DNA of 64,000 bases, taken from assembly GCA_027559495.1 (NCBI GenBank), contig JAMXSV010000008.1, positions 1,674,001 to 1,738,000 of the forward strand, given 5' to 3'. Of this stretch, positions 22,316 to 33,813 are shown in pieces. Both the position numbers and the translations under genes were made by a program. The number at the start of each line of letters is the position of its first letter. The first letter of the stretch is position 1. The DNA is from Aurifilum marmelostoma (Eukaryota > Ascomycota > Sordariomycetes > Diaporthales > Cryphonectriaceae). The notes below the pieces were generated by a model. That model was given only the letters and a program-made list of their open reading frames with translations. It ran no database searches and was not told the DNA's origin.

Positions 22316-24193
22316 ATGAATCCTATCGCTTTCAGGACCAGTCCATATTCTTTTTACAGAATCTCAAGACCGACCTTCAGCAACATCTCGTCCCTGACCA
22401 GGCCTGGAAGAAATAGTAACCAGCTTTGCCGTCTCAGCACATCAGCTACCCTAGCCATGGCCAAAGAGTACAGACTTCCGGGTGTCACGTCGCTCGACCT
22501 GAAGCCAGGCTACAAGGAGGAGGTCGACGTCGAGGGTCTTGACACCAAGGTACTGCTCGTCAACGCAGGCGGAAAGGTCCAGGCCCTTGGTGCAAAGTGC
22601 ACGCATTACGGTGCACCTTTGGTAAAGGGCGTTTTGACGACCAACGGCCGCATTACATGCCCATGGCACGGAGGTCAGCCTTTGCCCCCCCCTCCCCCGC
22701 CAGTTCCCCCACATACGCGAGCCGAGATCTGGGTTGGAGCGCTGACATCATGACTTTGTTTTTGCCCTCCAGCTTGCTTCAATGCTAAGACAGGCGACGT
22801 CGAGGATGCCCCGGCGCTGGACGCCCTTCCTGTCTTCAAGGTCTCACAGAAGGACGACGGATCGGTCTACATCACCGGCGAGGAGGCGGCAGTGAAGTCC
22901 AGCAGGCGCCAGCCCAAGTTCAGGTGCAATGCCTCCACCGCCAACAAGGACGACAGGGTTCTCGTCGTAGGTGGCGGATCTGGTGGCCTGGGAACCGTTG
23001 AAGGCCTCCGTGGAGGAGGGTTCCAAGGACCCATCACCCTGATCACCAATGAAGGGTACCTGCCAATCGACCGGACCAAGCTGTCCAAGGCCCTGATCAC
23101 GGATGCGAGCAAGGTCCAGTGGCGCGACAAGGAGTGGTTTGACAGCGGCAGCGTTGAGATCGTGGAAGACGAGGTGACCGGCATCAATTTTGCCGACAAG
23201 ACCGCGTCGACCAAGAGCGGTGGCAAGTTCGGCTACGGCAAGCTCGTCCTGGCCACGGGCGGCACGGCCAAGCTCTTGCCCCTGCAGGGCTTCAAGGTGC
23301 TGAACAACATCTTCACGCTGCGAAACCTCCACGACACACAGAAGATTGTCGACGCCATCGGGCCCAAGGGCAAGAAGATCGTGGTGGTCGGAAGCTCCTT
23401 CATCGGCATGGAAGTCGCCAACGCCACAGCCGCAGACAATGAGGTGACCATCATCGGGATGGAGAGCGTTCCCCTGGAACGTGTGCTGGGCAAAAAGATT
23501 GGTGCCGCCCTCCAGAAGGCTCTGGAGGGCAAGGGCGTCAAATTCCACATGGACGCCTCTGTCGACAAGGCGGAACCGGCCAAGTCAGACCCCTCCAGCG
23601 TAGGCTCCGTTGCCCTGAAAGACGGCACAAGCCTGGAGGCGGACCTGGTGATCCTCGGTGTTGGTGTTGCACCGGCCACGCAGTTTCTCAGGGACAATAG
23701 CATTGTCAAGCTCGAGGATGACGGCAGCCTCAAGACGGACGAGAACTTCAGTGTGGTCGGGCTGAAGGATGTGTACGCCATTGGCGACATCGCGTCGTAT
23801 CCCTACCACGGCCCCGGAGGCGAGGGCAAGTACGTTCGCATCGAGCACTGGAATGTGGCCCAGAACGCAGGTCGTACCGTCGCAGGCCACATCGTCGCGC
23901 CCACCAGGAAGCCCACACCGTTCACGCCCGTGTTCTGGAGTGCACTGACCGCACAGCTGCGGTACTGCGGGAACACGATCGGCGGCTACGACGACGTGGT
24001 GATCCAGGGCAGCCTGGACGAGGGCAGCTGGGCGGCCTACTACACCAAGGGAGAGACTGTCGTCGCCATGGCGAGCATGGGCAAAGATCCGGCCATGTCG
24101 CAGAGCGCGGAGCTGATGGCTCTGGGCAAGATGCCGTCCAAGAGCAAGCTCCAGGGCGGACTCGACCCTGTGAGCCTGGGCTCTCCGGAGTAG
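22316..24193 (+). CDS. Rieske [2Fe-2S] / AIFM3-like flavoprotein oxidoreductase
   Basis: Exons 22316-22673 and 22773-24193 join in phase 1 over a 99-bp intron that splits the codon after CPWHG; product 592 aa. Residues 1-47 are basic and Ser/Thr-rich, a likely mitochondrial presequence; a second ATG at 22457 (MAKEYRLPG) would give a cytosolic form. The Rieske domain binds a 2Fe-2S cluster through Cys95-x-His97 (CTHYGAP) and Cys115-x2-His118 (CPWHGACF). The rest is a pyridine-nucleotide-disulfide-type FAD/NAD oxidoreductase: VLVVGGGSGGLG (FAD site), KIVVVGSSFIGMEVA (NAD site), and DVYAIGDIASYP (second FAD contact). The architecture matches human AIFM3/Nfrl and bacterial ferredoxin reductases. 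It probably passes electrons from NAD(P)H to the cluster; the partner is unknown. An open extension follows the TAG stop in frame (see separate entry). Confidence 0.94.
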
Positions 24194-24385
24194 AGCTTCA
24201 GGGAGGAGAAAGAGCAGGAAGCTGTCGTCTCTGGCCCGTCTCCCACGGATGTCCTCTACTGGGCGTTTATCGCGGCGCTGATGGGTGCACAGCTGACCTT
24301 CCTGGTGATTCTGGGTGGCACCGGCATCGCGATGATGACTGTGTTTCTGCGGTGCTGCCTGCACAACTCATGTGAGTTTTTATAA
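24194..24385 (+). other. In-frame 63-codon extension behind the flavoprotein TAG stop, encoding a transmembrane segment
   Basis: Directly after the TAG at 24191-24193 the same frame stays open for 63 codons to TAA at 24383. It begins SFREEKEQEAVV and then gives a long hydrophobic stretch (VLYWAFIAALMGAQLTFLVI, continuing LGGTGIAMMTVFL) capped by RCCLHN. Codon third positions are mostly G/C, like the gene itself. A GTGAGT consensus 5' splice site lies at 24372-24377, so an ancestral or alternative exon could end there. Possibilities: stop readthrough giving a membrane-anchored isoform, a recent nonsense mutation, or a base-call error. The sequence cannot decide between them. Confidence 0.55.
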
Positions 24386-25054
24386 ACGATAATGAAGAAA
24401 AGACCTAGGTTTGTAAGAGGCAGCATTGATACATACAGTAGTGCGTCATGTAATATGATTTCATCCTTCGCTCTGTCGACCCTGCGGCCACTCCACTCAA
24501 TACAGTTTCGCGACAGGCTTACTTTTTGGAAGGTTTATTTCAGCACCACGCTCATAAAGTGTCAAGCCATCGTTGTCGATCCGAATGTTGTCGCACTCTG
24601 GTCGGCTCAGATAAGTGTACTATGGTATATGAAGGGCAGAATCCTACCCGGGCTCAGTTTACTTGGCGTGAGCTGTGGAGGTAACACTACCGTACACACT
24701 ATAAGCACTAGCCTGGCTGGACAAGGGGCAGTGCTCTCACTCAGCTGCAGTGAGTGGCTACAGTGGAGTTTCAGGGGCTGCTGTGGACAAGGGCCCCTGT
24801 AATTATAGTGGGCAGCGAGAGAGTGGCGCCGCGAGAAGGAGGATTTACCACGATGACTACCGGCATCCAGGCCAACCGGAACGGGGAACGGGCACCAAAT
24901 TGAAGAGAGAGGGAAAGAGAGACAGAGAGAGAGAGGAAGATGCAGATTCTATCACGTCCCTCATCTCGAGAAACGGGTTCTCTTTCTCCTTCCTTCTATA
25001 CCAACAGCATCCTGATCCGAACGGGGTGTGTCTAGTGGTCGTGACAAACCCATC
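24386..25054. other. Intergenic region between flavoprotein and Zn2Cys6 gene
   Basis: No gene seen. The right part carries a GA-rich leader (about 24,903-24,940) before the ATG at 25,055. Confidence 0.55.
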
Positions 25055-27410
25055 ATGGGCCAAGATACGACAGGCAGTGGATCAGGTCGACCTGGCCCGC
25101 GGAAGAAGCGGACCAACACTGGGTGCATTACCTGCAGGTGAGTTGTTGTCTGGACTCCAACAATCACTCCTATGTATACTGACTGCCATGTCTCAAGGAT
25201 CCGTCGTGTGAAGTGCGACGAGACAAGACCGAGCTGCAACAGGTATGTGTGGCCTTCCTGCCTCGAGACATCCGTCACGTTGGGTATCGTCCATTAGTCG
25301 TCCACAGCTAAAACCAGGATCTCTTTCACACACAACAAGATGCGCCTATTCCAAGCGGGTATGCGATGGCTATCTGCCCATCACGACGGACAAGAACCAC
25401 TCCCGTGGCGAGTCGTCGTCCAAGGGCAAGGGGCGCAGTGACACCACCACGACGGCGGCCCACCCCGTCTCTCGCCGTGCGCTGGCGATTGCCATGAGAC
25501 AGGTGAATGTGGTGGGGCCGGCAATGCGCGTGCTGGCGCCGTCGCCGTACCTCGAGGATGACGTCGCGTGCTTTGACTTCTTCCGCTTGCGGCTGACAGC
25601 GGTGTCGACTGACCAAAGAGAGTCGTCCCAGAGCGTCAGGGGGTTCTGGAACTGCACGTTATTGCAGGCTGCGCATGTCGAGCCAGCTGTTTGGCAGGCG
25701 GTGGCCGCCCTGGGTGCGCTGTACCGGAGGTGGGAGGTCGTGTCGAGAGGTGGGGGTGTTGCTCCTCCCGGCTCTACTGCCACTGCCTTTGCTCGTCGTG
25801 TAGGGGAGAAGAAGGATGAGGAATCATGTGGGGTCCCGAGCAGCAACAGCAGCGACGACACAGGCTCACATGTCAGCACACCCGATTGGAGCGTCAATGG
25901 TAGTAGTGCTGGTGACGATCATTATCATGACGACAACAACGACGACGAGGAGCGCAACCAAAATGCCGAAAGTGTGGCGGACGATTGGAACGAACAGTCG
26001 ATTCGGCTCGCAGAGCAGGCTGGCACCTGTTACAGCAGTGCCATGAGGCTGGCCAGGACCATCCAGGACCCGAGCACTATGCTGGTGCTGAGCCTCGCCC
26101 TGGCCGCGGCGGCGAATCTGTCTGGAAAATGGGTCGACAGTAGCGTGCACTTCCGCGCAGGCCAGAAGCTCATGACGCAGCTCCGGGGCGAGGCGCAGGG
26201 GAGAAGGCCGATCAGGGACGTGGAGATGCACGCCGCAGAAAGCCTGGCCAGGCTGGGCGTGCAGGGGCTGACGTTTGGCGACAAGAGAGCCCCGCGGCCC
26301 CGCGACACCGAGGAAACCTTTTTCACCCTGCCATCTTCCTCGTCGTCAGAGATAGGACAGTATGGGGCGCTCTGGGGCCTACACCGCGCTCATATCGCCC
26401 TCATCGGGATCATCGGGCGTGTGCTGGCTGGGGCAGAAGACGAGGACCTTGAGAAAGAGCAGCACATGAACCTGCCGGCACCAGCCACAGCTGGATCCCA
26501 CGACAACGGGCTTCGCACCGAGGCCGAGGCCGCCATCGTGCGGGATCTGGAAGCATGGGAAGAGGACCTCATCAGCCTCCTCGAGAACAACAACAGCATC
26601 CAGAAGAACTCACTCGATCTGCTCGCCATCAAGCTCCTGCATGCGGCGACCCGTCTCCTGCTGGCCGGCAACACCATGCGGCCCGACTACAGCGAGCTCG
26701 GCTGGGACAACTGCCTCGGCTACTTTGAGCGCATCCTCGCCCTCGTGGTTCTCATCCTGCGCGCCGAGGCTCACAAGAACCCGCTCTTGCAGTCCGTCAT
26801 GTCCCTCGACGAGCCCGCCATCAACGTCGTCCTCTGGCTCACCGCCCATCGCTGCCGCCACCCCGTCCTCCGCCGGCGGGCGCTGGCACTGCTGCGGAGC
26901 GCGAGGCGGCTCGAGGGTGTGTGGATGAGCACGAGCACCGCCGCTGCTGCTGGCAAAGTTATCGAAGTCGAGGAGAAAGGTTGGCCGAGGAGTAGTAGCA
27001 GCGGCAGAAGCAAGACTACTAGCTGCTACAAGAGTAGCGAGGACAGCAGTTGGTCTTCGGCCAGCATGGGGGAACCACAACAAAGACATGAACAAACAAT
27101 CGACAGCAGCAGGTGGGCCGCAGCAGAGGCGGCACTGATCCGAGAGATCGAGGCCGAGGACACCAGCGGGGACCCGCGGTCGTGGCTCGGCCCGCAGAGC
27201 GCGCGCCGCTGTGCGTCTCAGTCCAAGATGGGCTGGGGCGGGCTGCCGGGCGACTTTGTGGTACCGCTGCGGAGGCGCGTCGCACACTTTGAGGTCCTGG
27301 CCGAGTATGACCCGCGCGCGGGCAGGTCCAGGGCCGACCTGGTGCTGTACTTTGCGGACTGGGACGCCGATGGGCAGCTGAGAAAGGAGATGTTGTCTGT
27401 GTATTTTTGA
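25055..27410 (+). CDS. Zn2Cys6 transcription factor
   Basis: Exons 25055-25137, 25198-25242 and 25340-27410 (introns 60 and 97 bp, both splitting Arg codons in phase 2) give 732 aa. The start MGQDTTGSGSGRPGPRKKR is chosen because splicing from it assembles a complete binuclear zinc cluster: Cys24-x2-Cys27-x6-Cys34-x6-Cys41-x2-Cys44-x6-Cys51. The two introns lie inside the DNA-binding domain, as is common in these genes. The remainder has the helical middle region (VWQAVAALGALYRRWE..., ATRLLLAGNTMRPDYSELGW) of regulators often annotated with the DUF3468/fungal-TF domain. It also has acidic and Ser-rich low-complexity segments (for example 25,895-25,960). Targets are unknown; the upstream flavoprotein gene is the nearest neighbour. 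Confidence 0.9.
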
Positions 27411-27999
27411 GGACTTTTCACACACACACACTCTCTCTCTCTTGGTTTCACCGAGGGGTCGTGCGTCTATGACTTGATACGGCGGAAGGAAGAGAGAGAG
27501 GTATGATGAAGGGCATGCAGTGATGACTTACACATTCGCTATCGAGCTTCTGGCCCTGTCAGCCTTTGGCTTCCGAACCTCTTCTCTCCTGCTCTGTACT
27601 GATTCCTTCGGACGTTGGTCTTTTCTAGCTTCTGTGACACAAGTCTCTTGCTATTAAAGCGATAGTCTACAACCGAGCAGAAATTAGTACACCATCATTA
27701 AAGATATATATATATATATATATGACAGAGAGAGTTGAGTAGACAAACGACCTCCTCATTACTGACCAACGTTGTAAATGTCTAAATATTTGCCTCATTA
27801 AAGTTATATCTTCACGTTAGTGAGCAGAGCAGAACACCATTAGACGTTCTTGTATAAAAGCACAACCACACCACCGTATGTCTTGTACAATTACGTCTTC
27901 CTCTTCCTCCCCAAGACGGAAGACCCAGGACCTCGTTCCTCTCTCCACCTCTTCTTGTATCGTCTCTTCTGCAGTCCTGAAAAAAACTCCCCTTCTAGA
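27411..27999. other. Convergent 3' intergenic region with TA microsatellite
   Basis: Separates the 3' ends of the Zn2Cys6 gene and the carboxypeptidase gene. CA/CT repeats at 27,420-27,441 and a TA array at about 27,705-27,724. No gene seen. Confidence 0.6.
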
Positions 28000-30544
28000 T
28001 TACCTCCTCGCGGTCGCAGAGGCGGCAGCCGCCGTCGCCGTCGTCGGGTTCCCACTTGTGGCGTAGTACGCGGCCGCGGGGCTTACGACCTCCCAGTCAA
28101 CCACAACAGCGGTTCCGGCCTCGAGCGCCGTGCGCTGCTCGTCTGTGCACGACGAAGGGTCAGCAGCGATGTACCAGCCGCACTGCGGCGCCGCGACGGG
28201 CGGGAGGACGGCGTTGGTGACGTTGAGGATGCTCAGCGGCCCGTCGGTGCTGTAGTCCGCCCGGCTGCTGCTGCCGCCGCTGCTCGCGCCGCCCTTCCTG
28301 GACGAGCATCCCTTGGAGGGCGACGAGGAAGAGTTGGACGCGGCAGCTCCGCCCAGGACGTCAATCTCGCCTGTGGCGACGTCGCGCCCCAGCACCGCGC
28401 GCTCAAAGATGCGCAGGACTGTCTCGGGCTGGTACTCGGCGACGGCGTGGCCTGCCTGGAACACGCGCGAGAAGGACACGCGGTCGTGCTGCCGGACGAG
28501 GCCGCCCTGGTAGCTCGCGTTGGTGGTGATGGGGGCGTAGCCTGCGCTGCGGAAGGACTGGGCTCCGGGGTAGTTCATGGAGAGGGATATGTTCTCGACA
28601 CCCATCCCTGTATTGTTTTTGAAATAACTCCTTGTCAGCTCCTCATCCGCTCTGTGTATGATTTTATTTCTTGTTCTAGGGGGAAAGAAAGGGAAGCGGC
28701 CAGCCTTACAGTTACATTGATAGTCCCGGTCTCCATAGACGAATGCGACCCCGATGCCCGACTCGAGAATATACTCCAGCGTGCTGTACGTCGGGATCAT
28801 CGGGTCGCCTGTCAGTCCAAACATGTTCACAGTGCTGGCATCTGCGCTCTCGGTAAAGTTGACGGGGACACCAAGGGCCTCCTGAACCCAGCGCTGGTTA
28901 TAGAAAGCAGCGACGGTTCCGATGATGGGGAAATCGCCGGGCATCGGAAGGGCAATGTCAAACACAGATCTCTAGTTGTCACATTAGGTTAGTTCTTGCT
29001 GGATCGTATCGAGTTTCATTTCTACCTCAAGCTCGACACAAAGAAAGGAGAGAGAAAGAGAGATGATTCCGCTTACGTTCGAGCTGAGATACACCTCCTC
29101 CAGACCGGTGAAGCAGGTCGCAGTGGCATTTGCGCACAGCGCGTTGACATCAGCCACAGCACCCGTTCCGTACGGGTCCAGCTCAGTCGCTGCGTCACGG
29201 CACGACTCGATCATCCCATAGCACTCGTCCACAACCTCGGCGATCTCGTTGTAGTACTCACCCGGGATCACCTTGATGTCGTAGGTGTTGTTGAACATCA
29301 TGGCCGGGAAGGATGACAGCTGGCTCTCGACGTCTATGCAGCCGTTGTTGGTGCCCAGCGTGCCAAGGGGCAGACTGACGGGCTCCTCAATGCCGTCAGT
29401 GGTCTCGTACGTTCCGTTGGCGATGCGGTCGTTCTGCTGCTGGATGTAGGCCACTGAGGCGGGACCAAAGAAACCGGAATACTGTGCAGTCATGGTCAGC
29501 TATGCGATGCTGTGTCCTTCGCATCTCGAAAAATACAGACGTAGCAGGAATAATTATACGTACCGAGTAGGACCATAGATTAATCTCCTTGTTCTGAGTA
29601 TTCCACTCGGGGAACCTATCCGCCCTCATCGTCAGCATCCATCCAGGCAACTGAAGCCAGCTCCGACGGGTATGAGCCTGCCAGGAAAAAGGAAAAAAAC
29701 CCAGGGAAAGACAACGCACTCCTGAAACCAGACTTGCGACAGCTGGAACATCTGGCGAGCAACCTGCAGCGTGGTGTTTGCTGTCCTGCTCTCGTCCTGG
29801 CTCCCCATAGTTGCAGCCGTCGTCGTGCTGTTGCGCACCACATCCTCCTCCACCCCGGGCGTGAATATGCCCGAGATAACATCAAACGTGCCGTTCTGTA
29901 TCTCTGTGTAGGAGAAGCCCGTTTGAACAGGCATATCGACGTAGAGCATGTTGACCTGGTTGTTTAGCGACCACGGGTTGAGAGTCGTGCCGTTGCCGTC
30001 GGCGTCGACGGTGCAGGGGAAGCCGGATCCACCGCCGAGGAAGGACGTTCCAGGGCCGCCAGGCATCCAGATCGTAGTCGGGGCTTGGTCGGCATTGGTG
30101 CGGGACTCTGTGAAGCTCGTTAGCGCTAGGCTGGAGAGGGTGGGTTGTATATGCGAAGACTCGACCGGTTGATCGAGGTGGGGGTTGACAGACCAAAATA
30201 CCAGAAGAAGATGCTGGCGTTGTAGATGCCGCCGACGGGGAGCGTCACGTATCCGCTGTAGCTCTTCACCCCAGGCGTGGTGTCGCAGATATCTGTCTAC
30301 ATGTGTATAAAGATAGACACAGCAAATCAGCATGATTTCATCCAACAGCCAAGACGATTGTGTCAACTAAGCTGTGGTGGTTCAGGATTCTCACCTCTTT
30401 ATACGAGAGTGATGCCCCGGGAAGAACACTGGACTCCTTGAAGATGACATCGCGGGGTTCAGGAATGAACGTCTGCGCAGTGCAAAGTGACTGAAAGAGA
30501 ACAGCCAGAGCGGCTGCCCGCCGTGTCCAACATATTGGCGCCAT
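28000..30544 (-). CDS. Secreted serine carboxypeptidase (S10)
   Basis: Removes C-terminal residues from peptides outside the cell or in the vacuole. Seven exons: 30544-30395, 30296-30194, 30107-29720, 29615-29564, 29481-29077, 28971-28710 and 28607-28000; all phases close to a 655-residue protein. A signal peptide (MAPICWTRRAAALAVLFQSLCTA) is followed by GVKSYSGYV and GGPG motifs. The triad is complete: Ser231 in WSYSYSGFFGP, where family members usually have W-T-E-S-Y-G-G; Asp449 in YGDRDYQCNW, with the usual Cys452; and His507 in VFQAGHAV. The residue before the nucleophile is Tyr230, not the typical Glu, which in CPY tunes acidic-pH activity. The C-terminus has a Ser-rich segment (SNSSSSPSKGCSSRKGG) and an Ala-rich end. 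Intron 6 (28608-28709) is 102 bp, a multiple of three, and stop-free. Confidence 0.92.
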
Positions 30545-31275
30545 TGCGGTGATTCGGAGTCTGTGAGTGTGATATTATGAGGGAATCAGGAAGAGGATGA
30601 GAGATGGTAGGGTATGGCGAGTGCCTGTTGAATTGGGACCCCAGGACGATGTGCAGCCTCCTCCATCTTAAATATTGTTGAGACTCAAGGCCGCATCTCC
30701 ATCATCCCCATTATATTGGCGGTAGGCATCATCGTCTCCCCTCGCGTGAACCACTATAAGCTCAGCTCGAGGATCACCAGCTAACGACTGAGCCTCCTTT
30801 CAGTAAAAACTAACCCAAGGATCGTCAGCCTTGCAAGACCACCAAAACTCTGGCGAGCAGTCCAAGGAACGGTGTCCATCTCGCAAAAGGACCCACGCTG
30901 CAGGCAGGCCCCCCACGATTCTGACAGCCTAGACATAGACATGTGCAGTCCTGAAAGATTCTCGAACATAGGAATTCTCATTCTAGTGAGCAGGGACCAA
31001 AATTGGTGGACACCGCACTGCCATCTTGCAGCCTAGACTTGGGCAAGCTCAGTCTGGCTGAGAGGGCGTTTTGGCGAACGAGCCAATCGGAAGATGAGTA
31101 CACGGTTAAGTAGTGGGCACGCCCCACCATGTAAGGCGGAGAGGGGTTGCTTTCACGGTGGATTCATAGGATAAATATATATATGGCGTGGGTGTGTGTG
31201 CTTTTGTATATTGCTGCTGCGGTGGAGCGTAGAAGTCCACACATAGCCCAAGAGCGTATGCTGTTGTTATGACTA
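30545..31275. other. Promoter of the carboxypeptidase gene / 3' flank of the next regulator
   Basis: No gene seen. Open frames here are short and lack family features. A TA run lies at about 31,175-31,184. Confidence 0.5.
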
Positions 31276-33813
31276 TTACATGATGCCTTCAAAAAGCGAC
31301 CAATATGCCGCATCCACACCCTGTAGCGCCCAATCCTCGGCCCCGGCCATGAAATCCGGCTCTGCGCCCAAGTTCGCCCCGGTGCTATAGGGCACTTGAC
31401 TGTCATACTGCGCAAATTGCATGAAGCCCACGTCTGAGAATGACTGCTGAGACATCTCAAGTGCTGTAGAGGCCTGCTGCTGCGTGGGAGACAGCGCCAT
31501 CCTGTCCAGTGCGCTGGCCGTGGACGAGGAGAGGCGCCGATGGCCGTGCCAATCCGGAGAAGATGTGGATACAGTGCTCCCAGGCATCTTGATGTTAATG
31601 GAGCCCAGGTACGGTATATCAAAGTGTAAATCCCTATTGGCCCCTGAGCCCGGCGCTTCGGTTTCCGTAGGTCCCTGAAGCGTTGCAGCCGCCTTGTGGA
31701 TGATGGGAGCCAGCTGCTCGATGATTACCGCAGCCTCTTTACTGAGCCGGTCTCCATTCACGCGCGCGACATGCTCCATTCGCCGCCTGGTCATCTCGAT
31801 AAGCTCGCTGTCTTCCCTGAGCCTGGATCGCATCCAAGTCTCGGTCCTTCGTCTGCCCAGATACGAGAGGCACAAGGTCATCGCTGCGATGAGACCGGCG
31901 TAGTCGACCCGCCTGCAACTGTAGGCCGACACATTATGAGTGCGGAACGCGAAAAACCGAGAGAGCAGGTCGCGTGCGGTCGCCAGACAGGTCGTCTTGG
32001 AATAATCATACCGCGGAGACGCGAGATCTCGGAGCATATAGGGCACGTGAAGCAGGATGACTAGGGTGAAATGATGAATCTGGGAAATGACTGTTGCAGT
32101 CGCATCCCATAGCAAGGCTTGGGAGGCGAAAGGGTCGAGGCGTGGCTCGTCCCACCAGCCAGGGGGCATTGCACTCGCCGCAGCCTCGAGCTCGAGGTCG
32201 ACGTCTTGGGTGAGCGCATAGATGCTCTGGTGTCGGGTCGGATCCCTTAGATGAGTGTCATTTCGCTCGCTGATGCGCGCCGAGATGAGGCTGTGTGCCC
32301 TCTCGAGTCGGTCGATGGGAGTGTCTGTCTCCGATGGCTTCTCTAGGAGGAACTCGCTGCCCCGGCTGCCCACTGAGAGGCCGAGGAGCAGTGACAGGCT
32401 TCGATCCCAGTATACGACTTTGAACCACAGCACGTGAGGAGATATCTTACGCGCTGGGTTGGCGCTAGGATCGCAGGACCGGAACGCAGCCGTATGCTTC
32501 TTGTCCAGCCCCATCATCTGAGCAAGGCCCAAGGCTCGACGCATGGTGAGCCAGGCTCTGCGCAGATTGCCGCAGTTGGCTTGGTAGCTACCTTGCAGCA
32601 GGAGGCACTCTACACCTTCAGCATATCCCATAAGCTCGTCATTTGACGTGACCAGGTTCGCCCCGCTGGCTAGTCGGCTCATCGACTCGGTAATAGGAGT
32701 GCCCGTCCCAAGAGCATCCCAGTCAAAGGTGGGTGGGAGCTGCTGGATGCATATGAGGATTTGTAGGACCCTCTTAGCGAGGATGAGCGCGTGAGCGGTA
32801 ACCGGAGGGGTGACTGTGAGGGAAGCGGTTGTGTCTGCTCTGCCTGCGCATCTTTCGGCATCGCTGTAGCATATGGATACGGCGTAGGGCGCACCTGGGC
32901 TGGCTGATATGATCGCCTCGACGGCAGCCTGCGGTGGAACGACGCTCCGCAGCGAGCTGCAGACCCAGAAGTGCTGGTTCAGAGGCGGAAGAAGCTGAGG
33001 TCCAGCACTTGTCGCCGGTCTGGAGGCTGGCCCCTGGCTCGCTGCAGTAGTCGGGAGGGTGGGGGTTGAAGACTCGATGGATGTCATGGCAGGCGTTTGG
33101 ATATGACCAGACTCTGAAGGGCCTCGCCGGTGAACAGACTCGTGGCGCATGGCTAAAAGGGCGGCGATAGGCCCCTCGCTCGCTGCTGACGTCTCGAGCA
33201 CATCGACGGAAGACGCCCTATGCCCAGCTGCAGGCATCCCGTGGGACGACGACGCCGCTGAATGGCTACGGCGTGCCGGCTGTTGGATATGGCCTGGAGC
33301 TGGGCCCGGGGCAGTTGTGTCATCGGGAACGATTTTGTCGACGATGCGTTCCATCATCTGCTCAAGACGGTCAAGGCGCCGGGCCAGAGGCGGATCTGAC
33401 TTCTGGCCGGGCTCGGGGGCGTTCTCGTCGTCATACTCCTGACTGCGACAGATCGTCCCTCGCTGCTTGCACCCAATGCACAGCACATCATCTGGAGTAT
33501 CGAACTGGCATTTGATCTTCCGCCTTCTGCCTGTCGATGCATGTTAGATGCTTGGTCTTCCGGCAACGGTGGTGGTAATAGTAGTCATAGCAGTAGAAGG
33601 CTAGACCATGAGGGAAATTGGGTTGGCGATGGTGACGGAGGAGGGGGTAGGAAGAGACGTGGGGAAGAGTGAGCTGGCATGTCTATGGTGGTGTGTAGCC
33701 ATGCGTATATTGTACCAGATAGGGGGCTTACATTCCCAGCAGCTCCGGGTACCCTTCCTGACCTTCCGGCGCTTTGCGGGTGGTTCTGAGCCCTCCGCGT
33801 GACGATCAGACAT
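31276..33813 (-). CDS. Zn2Cys6 transcription factor with Fungal_trans-type middle domain
   Basis: Exons 33813-33732 and 33530-31276 join in phase 1 across a 201-bp intron placed inside the zinc cluster; product 778 aa. The cluster reads Cys25-x2-Cys28-x6-Cys35-x9-Cys45-x2-Cys48-x6-Cys55 with the basic run RRRKIK between Cys28 and Cys35. A short coiled-coil dimerisation segment follows (RRLDRLEQMMERIVDKIV). The middle homology region contains GNLRRAWLTMRRALGLAQMM and HVLWFKVVYWDRSLSLLLG, the fingerprint of the Fungal_trans domain. The gene sits upstream of, and reads toward, the S10 carboxypeptidase gene on the same strand, so a regulatory link is possible but unproven. The protein ends DAAYWSLFEGIM, an acidic/aromatic tail that may activate transcription. 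Confidence 0.92.

Noticed and set aside
24774..25054. Short open frame upstream of the Zn2Cys6 gene as an extra first exon
   Set aside because: The zinc cluster is complete from the ATG at 25,055 and the upstream part is GA-rich leader.
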